A stretch of DNA of 64,000 bases from Acinetobacter sp. ANC 4470. GTDB lineage: Bacteria > Pseudomonadota > Gammaproteobacteria > Pseudomonadales > Moraxellaceae. The stretch is from positions 1 through 64,000 of the forward strand of contig NZ_NEGC01000003.1 of assembly GCF_002135335.1 (NCBI RefSeq), written 5' to 3'. This document shows positions 36,196 through 45,153 of this stretch, piece by piece. Each line of letters begins with the position of its first letter. The stretch's first letter is position 1. The translations under genes were made by a program, and so were the position numbers. The notes under the pieces are model-generated. The model worked only from the letters and a program-made list of their open reading frames with translations, had not been told where the DNA came from and did no database searches.

Positions 36196-36801
36196 TTAAT
36201 TCAATATATTAAGATTACTTTTCGTCTGCTTAGTATGAATAACATCACTTAAGTTATAGCCTAGGGATTTTGCATATTCTAGATATTCATTAACTACGGC
36301 CTGATCTGGCTGTGCTGAACGTGACAATACCCACATATATCTACGCCGTGGCTCACCAACCAATACAGTTTGGTAATCGTTATCTATCTTCAAAATCCAG
36401 TAATCGCCACGACCTACAGGCAACCAACGAACAGCTTCGGGTAAAAAACCAACTTTCAACTTACTGTTAAAAGGTGCATTTTGTACAAAGGCTTCACCAA
36501 TAGAGCGTTTTAACTGCCCATCTTTACTAAAACAACGGTTATCCACGTTAATATTGCCATTTTCATTTAACGTATAGGTCGCGGTGACATCGCGATCACA
36601 CTGATTTTGAAAGTACATTGGCTTACGCGCAATTTCATACCAAACACCCAGATACTTATCCAACTGAACTTTATCTACAGTCTGCAATGGTTTGGTCTGT
36701 GCATATGCCAATGTTGCAGCACCTAAACCAATCAGCACCACCCCAACCACTGCAATTTTAGCAAGTTTAAAACCTGCCTCTGGAAGATTATTAGCAACCA
36801 T
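36196..36801 (-). CDS. Lipocalin family protein (Blc-like)
   Basis: A 201-residue lipocalin. The GxW signature is KYLGVWYEIARKPMYFQNQC (about 49-68), with later TYTLNENGNINVDNRC and YWILKIDNDYQTVLVGEPRR as further barrel strands. An N-terminal hydrophobic helix (IAVVGVVLIGLGAATLAYA) directs export, but there is no lipobox Cys, unlike E. coli Blc, so it is either soluble periplasmic or helix-anchored. Bacterial lipocalins bind lysophospholipids under envelope stress. Confidence 0.88.
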   Translation of the reverse strand: MVANNLPEAGFKLAKIAVVGVVLIGLGAATLAYAQTKPLQTVDKVQLDKYLGVWYEIARKPMYFQNQCDRDVTATYTLNENGNINVDNRCFSKDGQLKRSIGEAFVQNAPFNSKLKVGFLPEAVRWLPVGRGDYWILKIDNDYQTVLVGEPRRRYMWVLSRSAQPDQAVVNEYLEYAKSLGYNLSDVIHTKQTKSNLNILN

Positions 36802-36938
36802 AAAAATACCTGATTAAAAAAATCGTATTATATTAATGATGAATATCCATTAAAATAACGAGTATTTTTCAGCCACACTGTAGCGTTATGTAATGATTTT
36901 TGAAGATAAAATTTTGAAGATAGAATCATGACCTCAAG

Positions 36939-38993
36939 CTACGTCAACATCTGGGCTTTCAAACGAACAATTTCATCACGCAGTCGTGCTGCCTGCTCAA
37001 ACTGTAATTCTTTCGATGCTTTTAACATCTCTTTTTCCAGTTTAGACATGTGTTTGGCTAACAATTTTGGATCGGCTAAAATATGTTGTTCATCTGCGCT
37101 TAATGCACGTGCCTGATCAGAAATTTTGCCATCAATTTGATCATCATTAAGTACCTCGCCTGTATCAATATCCTTTTTATTTTGACGTTTGGTACTGCGT
37201 GGGGTAATACCATGGATCTGATTAAATTCGATTTGTTTAGCACGACGACGATCTGTTTCATCAATCGCCTTTCGCATGGAATCTGTTATTCGGTCAGCAT
37301 AAAGAATTGCTTTGCCTTTCACATTACGCGCTGCACGACCAATGGTTTGAATGAGTGAACGCTCAGAACGTAAAAAGCCTTCTTTATCCGCATCTAGAAT
37401 TGCCACCAACGATACTTCTGGCATATCTAGACCTTCACGCAGCAAGTTAATCCCCACCAAAACATCATGCACCCCCGAACGTAATTCATGAATAATTTTG
37501 ACACGTTCAACCGTGTCAATGTCGGAGTGTAAATAAGCGATTTTTACCCCATACTCTTTTAAATACGAAGTTAAATCTTCCGCCATCCGTTTGGTCAAAA
37601 CGGTAATTAAAACACGCTCATCTAAATCTTTACGCAGATTGATTTCTGAAAGCACATCATCGACTTGCGTTAATACTGGACGAACTTCAATTTCAGGATC
37701 AATCAAACCTGTAGGACGAACCACCTGCTCTGCAATTTGCTCAGATTTTTCCAACTCATATTTTGCAGGCGTTGCACTGACATAAATGGTCGTTGGAATA
37801 ATTCGCTCCCATTCTTCAAATTGCATTGGACGATTATCCAGAGCACTGGGTAGACGAAAGCCATAATTGACCAGATTTTCTTTACGCGAACGGTCACCTT
37901 TATACATAGCGCCAATTTGTGGAACGGTGACATGCGATTCATCAATAATCAGTAAAGCATCATCAGGAAGATAATCGAATAGGGTCGGCGGTGCTTCACC
38001 CGATGGACGACCCGATAAATGACGTGAATAGTTTTCAATACCATTGGTATATCCCAACTGCTGCATCATTTCCAAATCGTAACGGGTACGTTGTTCAATA
38101 CGCTGCGCTTCAAGCAATTTGTCGTGTTGTTTAAAGAATGCCAAACGCTCTTTAAGCTCATCACGAATGGTGCCAATCGCACGCTGTAAATTATCTTTCG
38201 GTGTGACATAGTGACTTTTGGGATAAATCGTCACCCGTGGCACTTTACGCACTAATTTCCCCGTGAGCGGATCAAACCAGCGGATAGAATCAACTTCGGC
38301 ATCAAAGAGTTCGATGCGAATGGCATTTTGATCAGATTCGGCAGGAAAAATATCAATGATTTCGCCACGAATACGATAAGTACCGCGTAAGAATTCCAAT
38401 TCATTACGGCTATATTGCATCTCGACCAAACGACGAATAAGGTCGTCACGGCTAATTCGATCGCCCTGCACGATATGCAACAGCATACTCATATAGGCAT
38501 TGGGATCACCCAAACCATAAATAGCAGAAACGGACGCCACAATAATGGCATCACGACGTTCTAATAAAGTACGCGTTGCTGAAAGACGCATTTGATCAAT
38601 ATGATCATTAATTGCAGAATCTTTTTCAATAAAGGTATCGGACGATGGAACATACGCTTCAGGCTGATAGTAATCGTAATAGCTGACGAAATATTCAACC
38701 GCATTATTGGGAAAAAAAGATTTAAATTCGCCATAAAGCTGTGCAGCTAAAGTTTTATTATGTGCCATGACTATCGTTGGACGTTGTAATTGGGAAATCA
38801 CATTGGCCATAGTATAGGTTTTCCCCGACCCCGTTACCCCTAATAGCAACTGATCGTGATAGCCTTTTTCAATCCCACTGACTAATTTTTCAATGGCTTG
38901 TGGCTGATCCCCAGCGGGTTGATAGCTGGTCACTAATTCAAAAGGTTGCTGACTATCCTGCATAGTATCCATCTTCAACGACATAACCTTCAT
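36939..38993 (-). CDS. uvrB: Excinuclease ABC subunit UvrB
   Basis: The damage-verifying helicase of nucleotide excision repair. Walker [13 protein letters not shown], beta-hairpin [26 protein letters not shown] (motif II), and helicase motifs V-VI ([28 protein letters not shown]) are all intact, as is the C-terminal UvrC-binding UVR motif ([20 protein letters not shown]). 684 residues from the first Met; one of the inner Mets ([14 protein letters not shown]) may be the true start. No clear SOS box was seen upstream. Confidence 0.96.
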   Translation of the reverse strand: MKVMSLKMDTMQDSQQPFELVTSYQPAGDQPQAIEKLVSGIEKGYHDQLLLGVTGSGKTYTMANVISQLQRPTIVMAHNKTLAAQLYGEFKSFFPNNAVEYFVSYYDYYQPEAYVPSSDTFIEKDSAINDHIDQMRLSATRTLLERRDAIIVASVSAIYGLGDPNAYMSMLLHIVQGDRISRDDLIRRLVEMQYSRNELEFLRGTYRIRGEIIDIFPAESDQNAIRIELFDAEVDSIRWFDPLTGKLVRKVPRVTIYPKSHYVTPKDNLQRAIGTIRDELKERLAFFKQHDKLLEAQRIEQRTRYDLEMMQQLGYTNGIENYSRHLSGRPSGEAPPTLFDYLPDDALLIIDESHVTVPQIGAMYKGDRSRKENLVNYGFRLPSALDNRPMQFEEWERIIPTTIYVSATPAKYELEKSEQIAEQVVRPTGLIDPEIEVRPVLTQVDDVLSEINLRKDLDERVLITVLTKRMAEDLTSYLKEYGVKIAYLHSDIDTVERVKIIHELRSGVHDVLVGINLLREGLDMPEVSLVAILDADKEGFLRSERSLIQTIGRAARNVKGKAILYADRITDSMRKAIDETDRRRAKQIEFNQIHGITPRSTKRQNKKDIDTGEVLNDDQIDGKISDQARALSADEQHILADPKLLAKHMSKLEKEMLKASKELQFEQAARLRDEIVRLKAQMLT

Positions 38994-39272
38994 AGTATGA
39001 GGGCTAAAAATCTACATGCAACATCAGTACCCTTATATTTCTATACTTTGCCCATTCAACAAGGCCATGAGAACGGATTCAGGTTGATCTCGCATTTAAC
39101 AATTTGCATGCAATCAGATTAAAATATAACTCTACTTGTATTGCAAACTCAGATGTATACAGCCCTAAATACATTATCCTTTATACTAATTTTAAAAATG
39201 CTGATCTTTCACTTGACCATCTGTCATTTCAATTGCAACATGAATGAAAGCCCATCACGATTGCATTCGCCT

Positions 39273-40061
39273 ATGTCATATCTCTATCACGATGAAAATA
39301 TTATAAAAAGCTTACCAGAAGACACTGTATTTGTTTTTGGCAGCAACATGGCAGGAAACCATGCAGATGGTGCAGCACATACGGCTCTAGAGCACTTTGG
39401 AGCAATGCAAGGTGTGGGTCGAGGTTGGTCAGGTCAAAGCTATGCCATTCCCACCATGAATGAACATTTACAACAAATGCCATTGTCGCAAATTCAACAC
39501 TATATTGACGATTTTAAGATTTATACCAAAAACCACCCCAAAACGACCTATTTCATTACCTCAATTGGTTGTGGCATTGCGGGTTATAAAACTGAAGAAA
39601 TTGCACCAATGTTTAAAGGCATTTCACATAATGTCATTTTCCCAAGCTCCTTCCGTCCTTTTGTAGAAAGAGCACTACCAAAACTAACACGCCATTTTTT
39701 AAGAACTGTATTTACCGATGCCGTAATTTTTTCAACTGCTGATGAAGAGGTGATCAATCAACTCGATTTATCAGAAAGCGAAAAAAGTGCCGCCAGAATT
39801 ATTTTACATACTCAAATGTACCCAACGGACAGTAATGGCCGTGATCGAATTTTTGAAATTTCAGATATTTTGCATACATTGAACGGTAAAATTTTCGATT
39901 GGCAAAATAAATCTGAAGGTGCAATGCTATTTGGTGGCGTAGTTCTAGCATTATTGGAACTCTACAATATTAATGAAAAAGATTTTATTGATGTTTGGCA
40001 AGGTGACCGAGAAATTTCTGCACCCAAACCTGAAAATAAAGCACGCAAGCAAAGTCGCTAA
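39273..40061 (+). CDS. Protein with a macro-like (nucleotide/ADP-ribose-binding) N-domain
   Basis: A 262-residue protein from the ATG at 39273. Residues about 15-130 read VFVFGSNMAGNHADGAAHTA, GRGWSGQSYAIPTMNEHL and YFITSIGCGIAGYKTEEIAP, a pattern shared with small phage and bacterial proteins that resemble macro domains. The second half (about 135-262) has no domain I recognise and is rich in charged residues. Longer upstream starts (39141, 39240) add unlike residues. Function unknown; ADP-ribose or nucleotide sensing is an inference from the fold resemblance. Confidence 0.7.
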   Translation: MSYLYHDENIIKSLPEDTVFVFGSNMAGNHADGAAHTALEHFGAMQGVGRGWSGQSYAIPTMNEHLQQMPLSQIQHYIDDFKIYTKNHPKTTYFITSIGCGIAGYKTEEIAPMFKGISHNVIFPSSFRPFVERALPKLTRHFLRTVFTDAVIFSTADEEVINQLDLSESEKSAARIILHTQMYPTDSNGRDRIFEISDILHTLNGKIFDWQNKSEGAMLFGGVVLALLELYNINEKDFIDVWQGDREISAPKPENKARKQSR

Positions 40062-40086
40062 ATAGCGGTACATATCCATAAATACC

Positions 40087-40110
40087 AGCCAATTTATACA
40101 TTGGCTTTTT
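40087..40110 (+). terminator. Terminator after the macro-like gene
   Basis: AGCCAAT (40087-40093) pairs with ATTGGCT (40100-40106), followed by a short T-run. Confidence 0.7.
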
Positions 40111-40246
40111 ATTGTTAATTAAAATTAAGTGATAAAAACCACATTAATTAAAAATAATATTTTAATTATCACATTATTTAAAAAACATTTTTTTCGTTTT
40201 ATACTCCATTCCTAAATTATTGATATAAAAATGATGAGCGACTGAA

Positions 40247-41695
40247 ATGGAAATAGTGGATTCGCCTTTTTTTGAACTATCACCCATTGCAATGTGGCTT
40301 GAAGACTACAGCGAAATAAAAAAACAATTTGATCTTTGGCGTGAACAGGGTGTCCAAGATCTTTTCAGTTTTTTACTAGAAGATGAATCTCGCATTCTTG
40401 AATGTGCAAGAAAAATTAAATTATTAAAAGTAAATTCCAAAACACTTGAACTCTATCAAGCTAAAGACTTTGAACATTTATACCAAAATCTTAATTTGAT
40501 TTTTAAAGGTGACATGACCAAAAGCCATATCAAGGAACTGGTGGCTTTGTGGAATGGTGAAACTCACTTTTCCAACTCTGCGGTGAACTACACCCTGACG
40601 GGTGAACGTCTTGATATTCAGCTCAAAGGAATTGTATTCCCAGAACATGAACATGATTTATCGCTGTTATTGATTACCACTGAAGATATCACACCCTACA
40701 CTAAAGCCTGCCGTCTTGAAGAACAAAGCCGCCATCTAGCAGAAGCACGCTTTATGTATTCACCGACCTCTCTCTGGGTGGAAGATTTTAGTCGTATCAA
40801 AATAAAATTAGATCAAGTCCGTGCTTTAGGGATTGAAGACTTTAAAACTTTTTTAGACGTACATAATGACTTTATTAGTGAATGCATTAAAGATATTGTG
40901 ATTATTGATGTCAATCAAGCAACACTCAATCTATTTAGCGCTCCAAACAAGGATGTTTTATATAAAAATATACACAAAGTTTTTGCTCAAGAAATGATTC
41001 AAACCTTTCGAGAACAATTAATTGAACTTTGGAATGGCAATATTCATCATCATCGGGAAGCCGTCAATTATGCACTTGATGGTAGTATCCGTCATGTGTT
41101 GCTGCAATTTACCGTATTTCCAGATTATCTGGATGACTGGGGAATGGTTCAAGTTGCGCTCACCGATATTACCGCTCGGAAAAAGGCTGAAAATTATCTT
41201 GAATATTTAGGTAAGCATGATGTGCTGACCAAACTCTATAACCGTGCTTTTTATACAACGGAAATAAATCGTTTAGAACGCAATATGCTACGCCCTGTGT
41301 CCTGCATTTTCATGGATATGAATGGGCTAAAGGAACTCAATGACAGTTTAGGACATGATGTCGGTGATGGTTTATTACAACGTATGGGCAATGTCTTAAA
41401 CCAACTGGTTCAGCAAACGCTTTATTCTGCATGTCGTATTGGTGGAGATGAGTTTGTCGTTCTGTTACCAGGCGCCGATGAAGCTGCACTACAAAATTGT
41501 TTGCAAAGTTTGCAAGAGCTGTTACTTGTCGATAATCAATTTCATTCCCACCAACCTCTTAGCCTATCCACTGGCTATGCAACCAACAAAGATGGGGAAC
41601 GTATGGAAGACATGCTAAAACGTGCCGACATGATAATGTATCAAGAAAAAAGAAATTATTATCTCAACAACAATCGCAGAACAAACAATTCATAA
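40247..41695 (+). CDS. Diguanylate cyclase with duplicated PAS-like sensor
   Basis: It makes cyclic di-GMP. Residues about 11-158 and 171-325 are two copies of the same PAS-type sensor unit (compare SPIAMWLEDYSEIKKQFDLW with SPTSLWVEDFSRIKIKLDQV, and LVALWNGETHFSNSAVNYTL with LIELWNGNIHHHREAVNYAL). The GGDEF domain follows (LGKHDVLTKLYNRAFYTTEI, then CRIGGDEFVVLLPGADE). No RxxD inhibitory site is visible before GGDEF. No membrane helix, so the sensor is cytoplasmic. 482 residues, single-gene unit with terminator. Confidence 0.92.
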   Translation: MEIVDSPFFELSPIAMWLEDYSEIKKQFDLWREQGVQDLFSFLLEDESRILECARKIKLLKVNSKTLELYQAKDFEHLYQNLNLIFKGDMTKSHIKELVALWNGETHFSNSAVNYTLTGERLDIQLKGIVFPEHEHDLSLLLITTEDITPYTKACRLEEQSRHLAEARFMYSPTSLWVEDFSRIKIKLDQVRALGIEDFKTFLDVHNDFISECIKDIVIIDVNQATLNLFSAPNKDVLYKNIHKVFAQEMIQTFREQLIELWNGNIHHHREAVNYALDGSIRHVLLQFTVFPDYLDDWGMVQVALTDITARKKAENYLEYLGKHDVLTKLYNRAFYTTEINRLERNMLRPVSCIFMDMNGLKELNDSLGHDVGDGLLQRMGNVLNQLVQQTLYSACRIGGDEFVVLLPGADEAALQNCLQSLQELLLVDNQFHSHQPLSLSTGYATNKDGERMEDMLKRADMIMYQEKRNYYLNNNRRTNNS

Positions 41696-41727
41696 TATTT
41701 TAAAACTAAAGTCCCATCAAAACACTC

Positions 41728-41764
41728 AAAGAAAAAGCCATGGTCACACCATGGCTTTTTCTTT
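41728..41764. terminator. Convergent terminator after the GGDEF gene
   Basis: The arms AAAAAGCCATGGT (41732-41744) and ACCATGGCTTTTT (41748-41760) pair perfectly around CAC and extend outward by four more pairs. It serves the convergent small gene as well. Confidence 0.93.
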
Positions 41765-41770
41765 GAAAGC

Positions 41771-41950
41771 TTAACGCTTGCCAAATGAACGTCTAGTTCC
41801 ACGTGGTGGCATCCATGTACGATCAGCATAACGCTGTGGACGTGGACGAACGTCATCTAACACTTCATCAAGATTTTGCTCAGTTTCTTTTTTAATTGGA
41901 AAAGGCAAATTGACCAATGGTTTTTTCTTGGGAGTATTTTGGGTGCTCAT
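41771..41950 (-). CDS. Small basic hypothetical protein
   Basis: A 59-residue soluble protein, Pro-, Lys- and Arg-rich (NTPKKKPLVNLPFPIKKE ... MPPRGTRRSFGKR). It uses the ATG at 41950, with TTGAG upstream; a GTG at 41959 is in frame. The clean placement between a convergent terminator and an open promoter region suggests a real gene. No known domain; its basic, disordered character would fit nucleic-acid or ribosome binding, but this is a guess. Confidence 0.6.
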   Translation of the reverse strand: MSTQNTPKKKPLVNLPFPIKKETEQNLDEVLDDVRPRPQRYADRTWMPPRGTRRSFGKR

Positions 41951-42345
41951 ATGATTCACTCAATAATTTATGAGTCATATTGTACGGAAAAATACCTTCA
42001 AGTGCGAGATCAGATTTACAGACTTTTCATCAGCTCCTATTACTTTACCTCAATTATCAAAAATACTTTTCAAGTATCAAATATGACAAACTTTAACATG
42101 CTCAAATTATAGAAATCTTTAGCCACATGTGACATATAAGCATCATTAAAAATAATAATGTATTGAAAAATAAAATAATAAATAAAAATTCCGCTCCTAT
42201 AATATTGAAACAAATCAACGCTTATTTTTACATCAACACAACTAGATTTATAATTTTTAGTAACATTTTATTTTCCATGCAAATATACAATCCGCATTGT
42301 CAAAGAAAAAAACTTATAAACACAAAATGGACATGGAGTCCCTGA
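41951..42345. other. AT-rich promoter region before the OmpW-like gene
   Basis: About 395 bases with no supported gene. A possible ribosome-binding site (GGAG at 42333-42336) precedes the ATG at 42346. A short open frame at 42163-42345 has no initiation signal and is rejected. No operator recognised. Confidence 0.5.
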
Positions 42346-43428
42346 ATGAAGACGTCGTTACTTTGTATTATGTCATCTCTTGCTGCCCTACCTGCAATAA
42401 GCTATGCCGATTCCCCTTATTTTAGTTTAAAAGATGGTGATGGCTTTAAACGCTTTTCGGTTTCTATAGGTGCGCTACATGTTATGCCCCAAGGCAAAGC
42501 CCAGCCCTTTCAAATTAATACCGCGGTTAAAAATGGTGAAGTTGCCAAAAATGGTGATATTCAAGTTGATACGGTATTAAACAATCTAAACCCAAATGTT
42601 GACCAAGCAGGACTTGCAGCAGCTTTAAAATTTTTGGGATTTTTTACTGGTGGCAATTTACCCGCAGGACTCAGTGGCTCTTCTAAAATTAGTGGTTTAG
42701 AGAGCTGGGAAGCACAAGGAACAGGACTTGAAGCAGATGATATTACGACACTGGGCATGATGACCAATTACTTTTTTACTGATCATGTTTCATTTGAAAT
42801 GAAAGCAGGGATTCCTCCTAAAGTAGACTTGCAAGGGAAAGGAAAAATTTATGCCCCTTTTTCCGCGGTAGCCACACCACAAATTGGCAATCTACCTTTA
42901 GAATTTCTCAATATTGATCTCCAGAACGATATTTTTATTACCGATTTAGAAGCACATGGGCCAGTCGCTTCAGCACGTGCTTGGACACCTGCCTTTGAAT
43001 TCCAATATCACTTTGGTAAAACGGGTGTCAATAAATTCCGTCCTTATGTGGGCTTAGGCCTCATGTATGCTTACTTCAATGAACTGGAAATTAATCCTCG
43101 CACAGAGCAAGATTTAATTGCGGCAGGTCATATGATTGCGAATATTAAAGAAGGCAATGCAGGTGCTTCTTTAGAAGGTAAACCAAGTAAGGCTAATCCT
43201 AAGGTTGATTTAGAAGCAAGTGATACTATTGCACCCGTAGCAACCGTCGGTTTTACCTATGACTTTAATGAGAAGTGGTTTGCAGTCGGTTCAATATCCT
43301 ACGCTCACATGAAAAATAAAACTACGATTACCGTCACAGATGCGACCCATGGTGAATTAATTCGATCTCAAGCCGATATTGAAATTAATCCATTATTGGT
43401 TTATGCAGGCGTTGGTATTCGCTTCTAA
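42346..43428 (+). CDS. OmpW-family outer-membrane protein, enlarged
   Basis: A 360-residue outer-membrane barrel. The signal peptide (SSLAALPAISYA) is followed by family features: FSVSIGALHVMPQGKAQ, FFTDHVSFEMKAGIPPKVDL, FRPYVGLGLMYAYFNE and the C-terminal VYAGVGIRF ending in Phe. OmpW proper has about 190 mature residues, so this protein has two large insertions (roughly residues 55-125 and 250-300), probably extracellular or periplasmic loops. OmpW/AlkL proteins import small hydrophobic compounds. Followed by a terminator. Confidence 0.85.
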   Translation: MKTSLLCIMSSLAALPAISYADSPYFSLKDGDGFKRFSVSIGALHVMPQGKAQPFQINTAVKNGEVAKNGDIQVDTVLNNLNPNVDQAGLAAALKFLGFFTGGNLPAGLSGSSKISGLESWEAQGTGLEADDITTLGMMTNYFFTDHVSFEMKAGIPPKVDLQGKGKIYAPFSAVATPQIGNLPLEFLNIDLQNDIFITDLEAHGPVASARAWTPAFEFQYHFGKTGVNKFRPYVGLGLMYAYFNELEINPRTEQDLIAAGHMIANIKEGNAGASLEGKPSKANPKVDLEASDTIAPVATVGFTYDFNEKWFAVGSISYAHMKNKTTITVTDATHGELIRSQADIEINPLLVYAGVGIRF

Positions 43429-43441
43429 ATTATTTCAAGCC

Positions 43442-43467
43442 AAAGACGACTTCATGTCGTCTTTTTA
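43442..43467. terminator. Terminator after the OmpW-like gene
   Basis: AAAGACGAC (43442-43450) pairs with GTCGTCTTT (from 43456) around TTCAT, followed by T-run. Confidence 0.88.
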
Positions 43468-43582
43468 TATTTGAATAAATTTTCCATAACTTAATTTTAT
43501 CGTTTGTTTAAATTTTATTTAATCGCTTCCCTCTTCATAATCTAATACCATAGCGACATCAGATTTGCATCATGGATGAATT

Positions 43583-44797
43583 ATGTCAGACACACGTTTT
43601 TCCAAACCTCTTATTTACATGTTAATTGGAAGTGCACTTATTCTGGCATTATCACTAGGTGTACGTCATGCCTTTGGTTTATATCTGGTTCCAATGAGCC
43701 ATGAATTTGGCTGGGGACATAATGTCTTTAGTCTTGCCATTGCAATGCAGAACTTAGTTTGGGGTGCTGTACAACCCATCACAGGGGCATTTGCTGACAA
43801 ATATGGCAGTAAAATTGTCGTTGCTGTAGGCGGTGCGTTATATAGCATCGGCTTATTGCTAATGGCCTTTAGCTCTACAGGCTTAATGCTAAATTTAAGT
43901 GTCGGTTTAATTCTAGGTTTAGCACTATCTGCAACTTCATTTCCTGTTTTACTTTCAGCCGTTGGACGAGCAGCCCATCCTGATAAACGTAGCCTTGCCA
44001 TGGGGATTGCCAGTGCAGCAGGCTCTTTTGGGCAATTTATTATGCTGCCTTCTACCTTACTGCTCTTACAAAATATTGGCTGGTCAGCGGCCTTGGTGGT
44101 CAGCTCAATTTTTATTGCCTTAATTATCCCATTGGCATGGATGTTAAAAGCCCCCATGTATGTCGCTCCACATACCTCGACTCAAATCAACAAACCTGCT
44201 TTAAGCTTTAAACAGATATTGGTTATTGTCAAAAATCATAAGCCGTTTTGGTTTTTAGCCTTAGGCTTTTTGGTTTGTGGCTTCCAAGTGGTCTTCATTG
44301 GCATACATTTACCTGGTTATTTAATCGATCATGGTTTTAATGCAACTACAGGTACTATTTTCCTTGCATTGGTCGGTTTATTTAATATTGTCGGGACATA
44401 TAGTGCAGGTTGGCTCGGGGGAAGATACTCTAAGCCACATCTACTCATATGGTTATATGGCTTACGTGGGATTGCCATCATCGCTTTTCTACTCCTTCCT
44501 TTGAGTGCGTGGACAGTTTATGCCTTTGGTGTCATCATGGGCTTATTATGGTTATCTACCGTACCATTGACCAATGGTATTGTTGCCAATATGTTTGGCG
44601 TGAAATACCTCTCCATGCTCAGTGGTCTCGTATTTTTCACTCATCAAATCGGTTCATTTTTTGGTGGCTGGTTAGGTGGTGTCAATCACGATATGACAGG
44701 CAACTATAATGCTGTTTGGATATTTTCAATCGCATTAAGTTTACTGGGTATACTGGTACACTTCTTTGTCAATGAGGAGGCAGTGATTCATGACTGA
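43583..44797 (+). CDS. MFS transporter (monocarboxylate/OxlT-like)
   Basis: A 404-residue inner-membrane transporter with twelve predicted helices. The first half shows LGVRHAFGLYLVPMSHEFGW and the A-like motif GAFADKYGSKIVVAVGG; the second half has GWLGGRYSKPHLLIWLYGLR and GVKYLSMLSGLVFFTHQIGS. The pattern fits the oxalate/monocarboxylate-type MFS group; the substrate is unknown. The 44-residue membrane peptide gene at 44790 overlaps its 3' end, which suggests coexpression. Confidence 0.88.
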   Translation: MSDTRFSKPLIYMLIGSALILALSLGVRHAFGLYLVPMSHEFGWGHNVFSLAIAMQNLVWGAVQPITGAFADKYGSKIVVAVGGALYSIGLLLMAFSSTGLMLNLSVGLILGLALSATSFPVLLSAVGRAAHPDKRSLAMGIASAAGSFGQFIMLPSTLLLLQNIGWSAALVVSSIFIALIIPLAWMLKAPMYVAPHTSTQINKPALSFKQILVIVKNHKPFWFLALGFLVCGFQVVFIGIHLPGYLIDHGFNATTGTIFLALVGLFNIVGTYSAGWLGGRYSKPHLLIWLYGLRGIAIIAFLLLPLSAWTVYAFGVIMGLLWLSTVPLTNGIVANMFGVKYLSMLSGLVFFTHQIGSFFGGWLGGVNHDMTGNYNAVWIFSIALSLLGILVHFFVNEEAVIHD

Positions 44798-44924
44798 TTC
44801 GCTCTTAGGCTTTAAAAGCATCATTGCCCTAGTGGTAATTGGATTACTCAGCTTAGCCATTCTATTGTGGCTCAAAACACCGCAACTCTTTGTCTATTTC
44901 AATCAAGCTTTTTGCCCACATTAA
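44790..44924 (+). CDS. 44-residue membrane peptide overlapping the MFS gene
   Basis: The ATG at 44790 lies within the last codons of the transporter gene (8-base overlap) and is preceded by a strong GAGGAGG (44774-44780). The product has one hydrophobic helix (SIIALVVIGLLSLAILLWL, about residues 10-28) and a short tail ending FNQAFCPH. Overlap, ribosome-binding site and a membrane helix make it a credible accessory peptide of the transporter. No family known to me. Confidence 0.65.
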   Translation: MTDSLLGFKSIIALVVIGLLSLAILLWLKTPQLFVYFNQAFCPH

Positions 44925-44931
44925 TGCTTTA

Positions 44932-45000
44932 AAAACAGCAGCTAAAACAGCAGCTAAAACAGCAGCTAAAACAGCAGCTAAAACAGCAGCTAAAACAGCA
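44932..45000. repeat. 12-bp tandem repeat (5.75 copies)
   Basis: Unit AAAACAGCAGCT starts at 44932 and repeats at 44944, 44956, 44968 and 44980, with a partial copy at 44992. The last partial copy forms one arm of the hairpin at 44993-45024. The repeat lies 7 bases after the 44-residue gene stop, so it is in the 3' region of the transporter transcript. Copy number is likely variable between strains. Confidence 0.95.
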
Positions 45001-45024
45001 AAAAATAACTTTATTTTGCTGTTT
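44993..45024 (+). terminator. Hairpin formed by the last repeat copy
   Basis: AAACAGCAAAA (44993-45003) pairs perfectly with TTTTGCTGTTT (45014-45024). It is a plausible terminator for the transporter transcript though not followed by a long T-run. Each upstream repeat copy could pair in part with the same right arm. Confidence 0.55.
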
Positions 45025-45153
45025 ATATTAAAAGTTTTAAAATCATTTATTTAGATATTTTATTTATTATTTCATAAGCTTAGCAATTATTTTTATTTTA
45101 TGCTTGGGTCATTTTTGATTAACTTTTTCACAGTAAAACAACTTGAGAAAAAA

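Noticed and set aside
42163..42345. 60-codon frame before the OmpW-like gene
   Set aside because: AT-driven open frame without initiation signal; ends directly at the real gene.
43666..44157. 163-codon minus-strand frame opposite the MFS gene
   Set aside because: Shadow of the transporter; no ribosome-binding site or domain.
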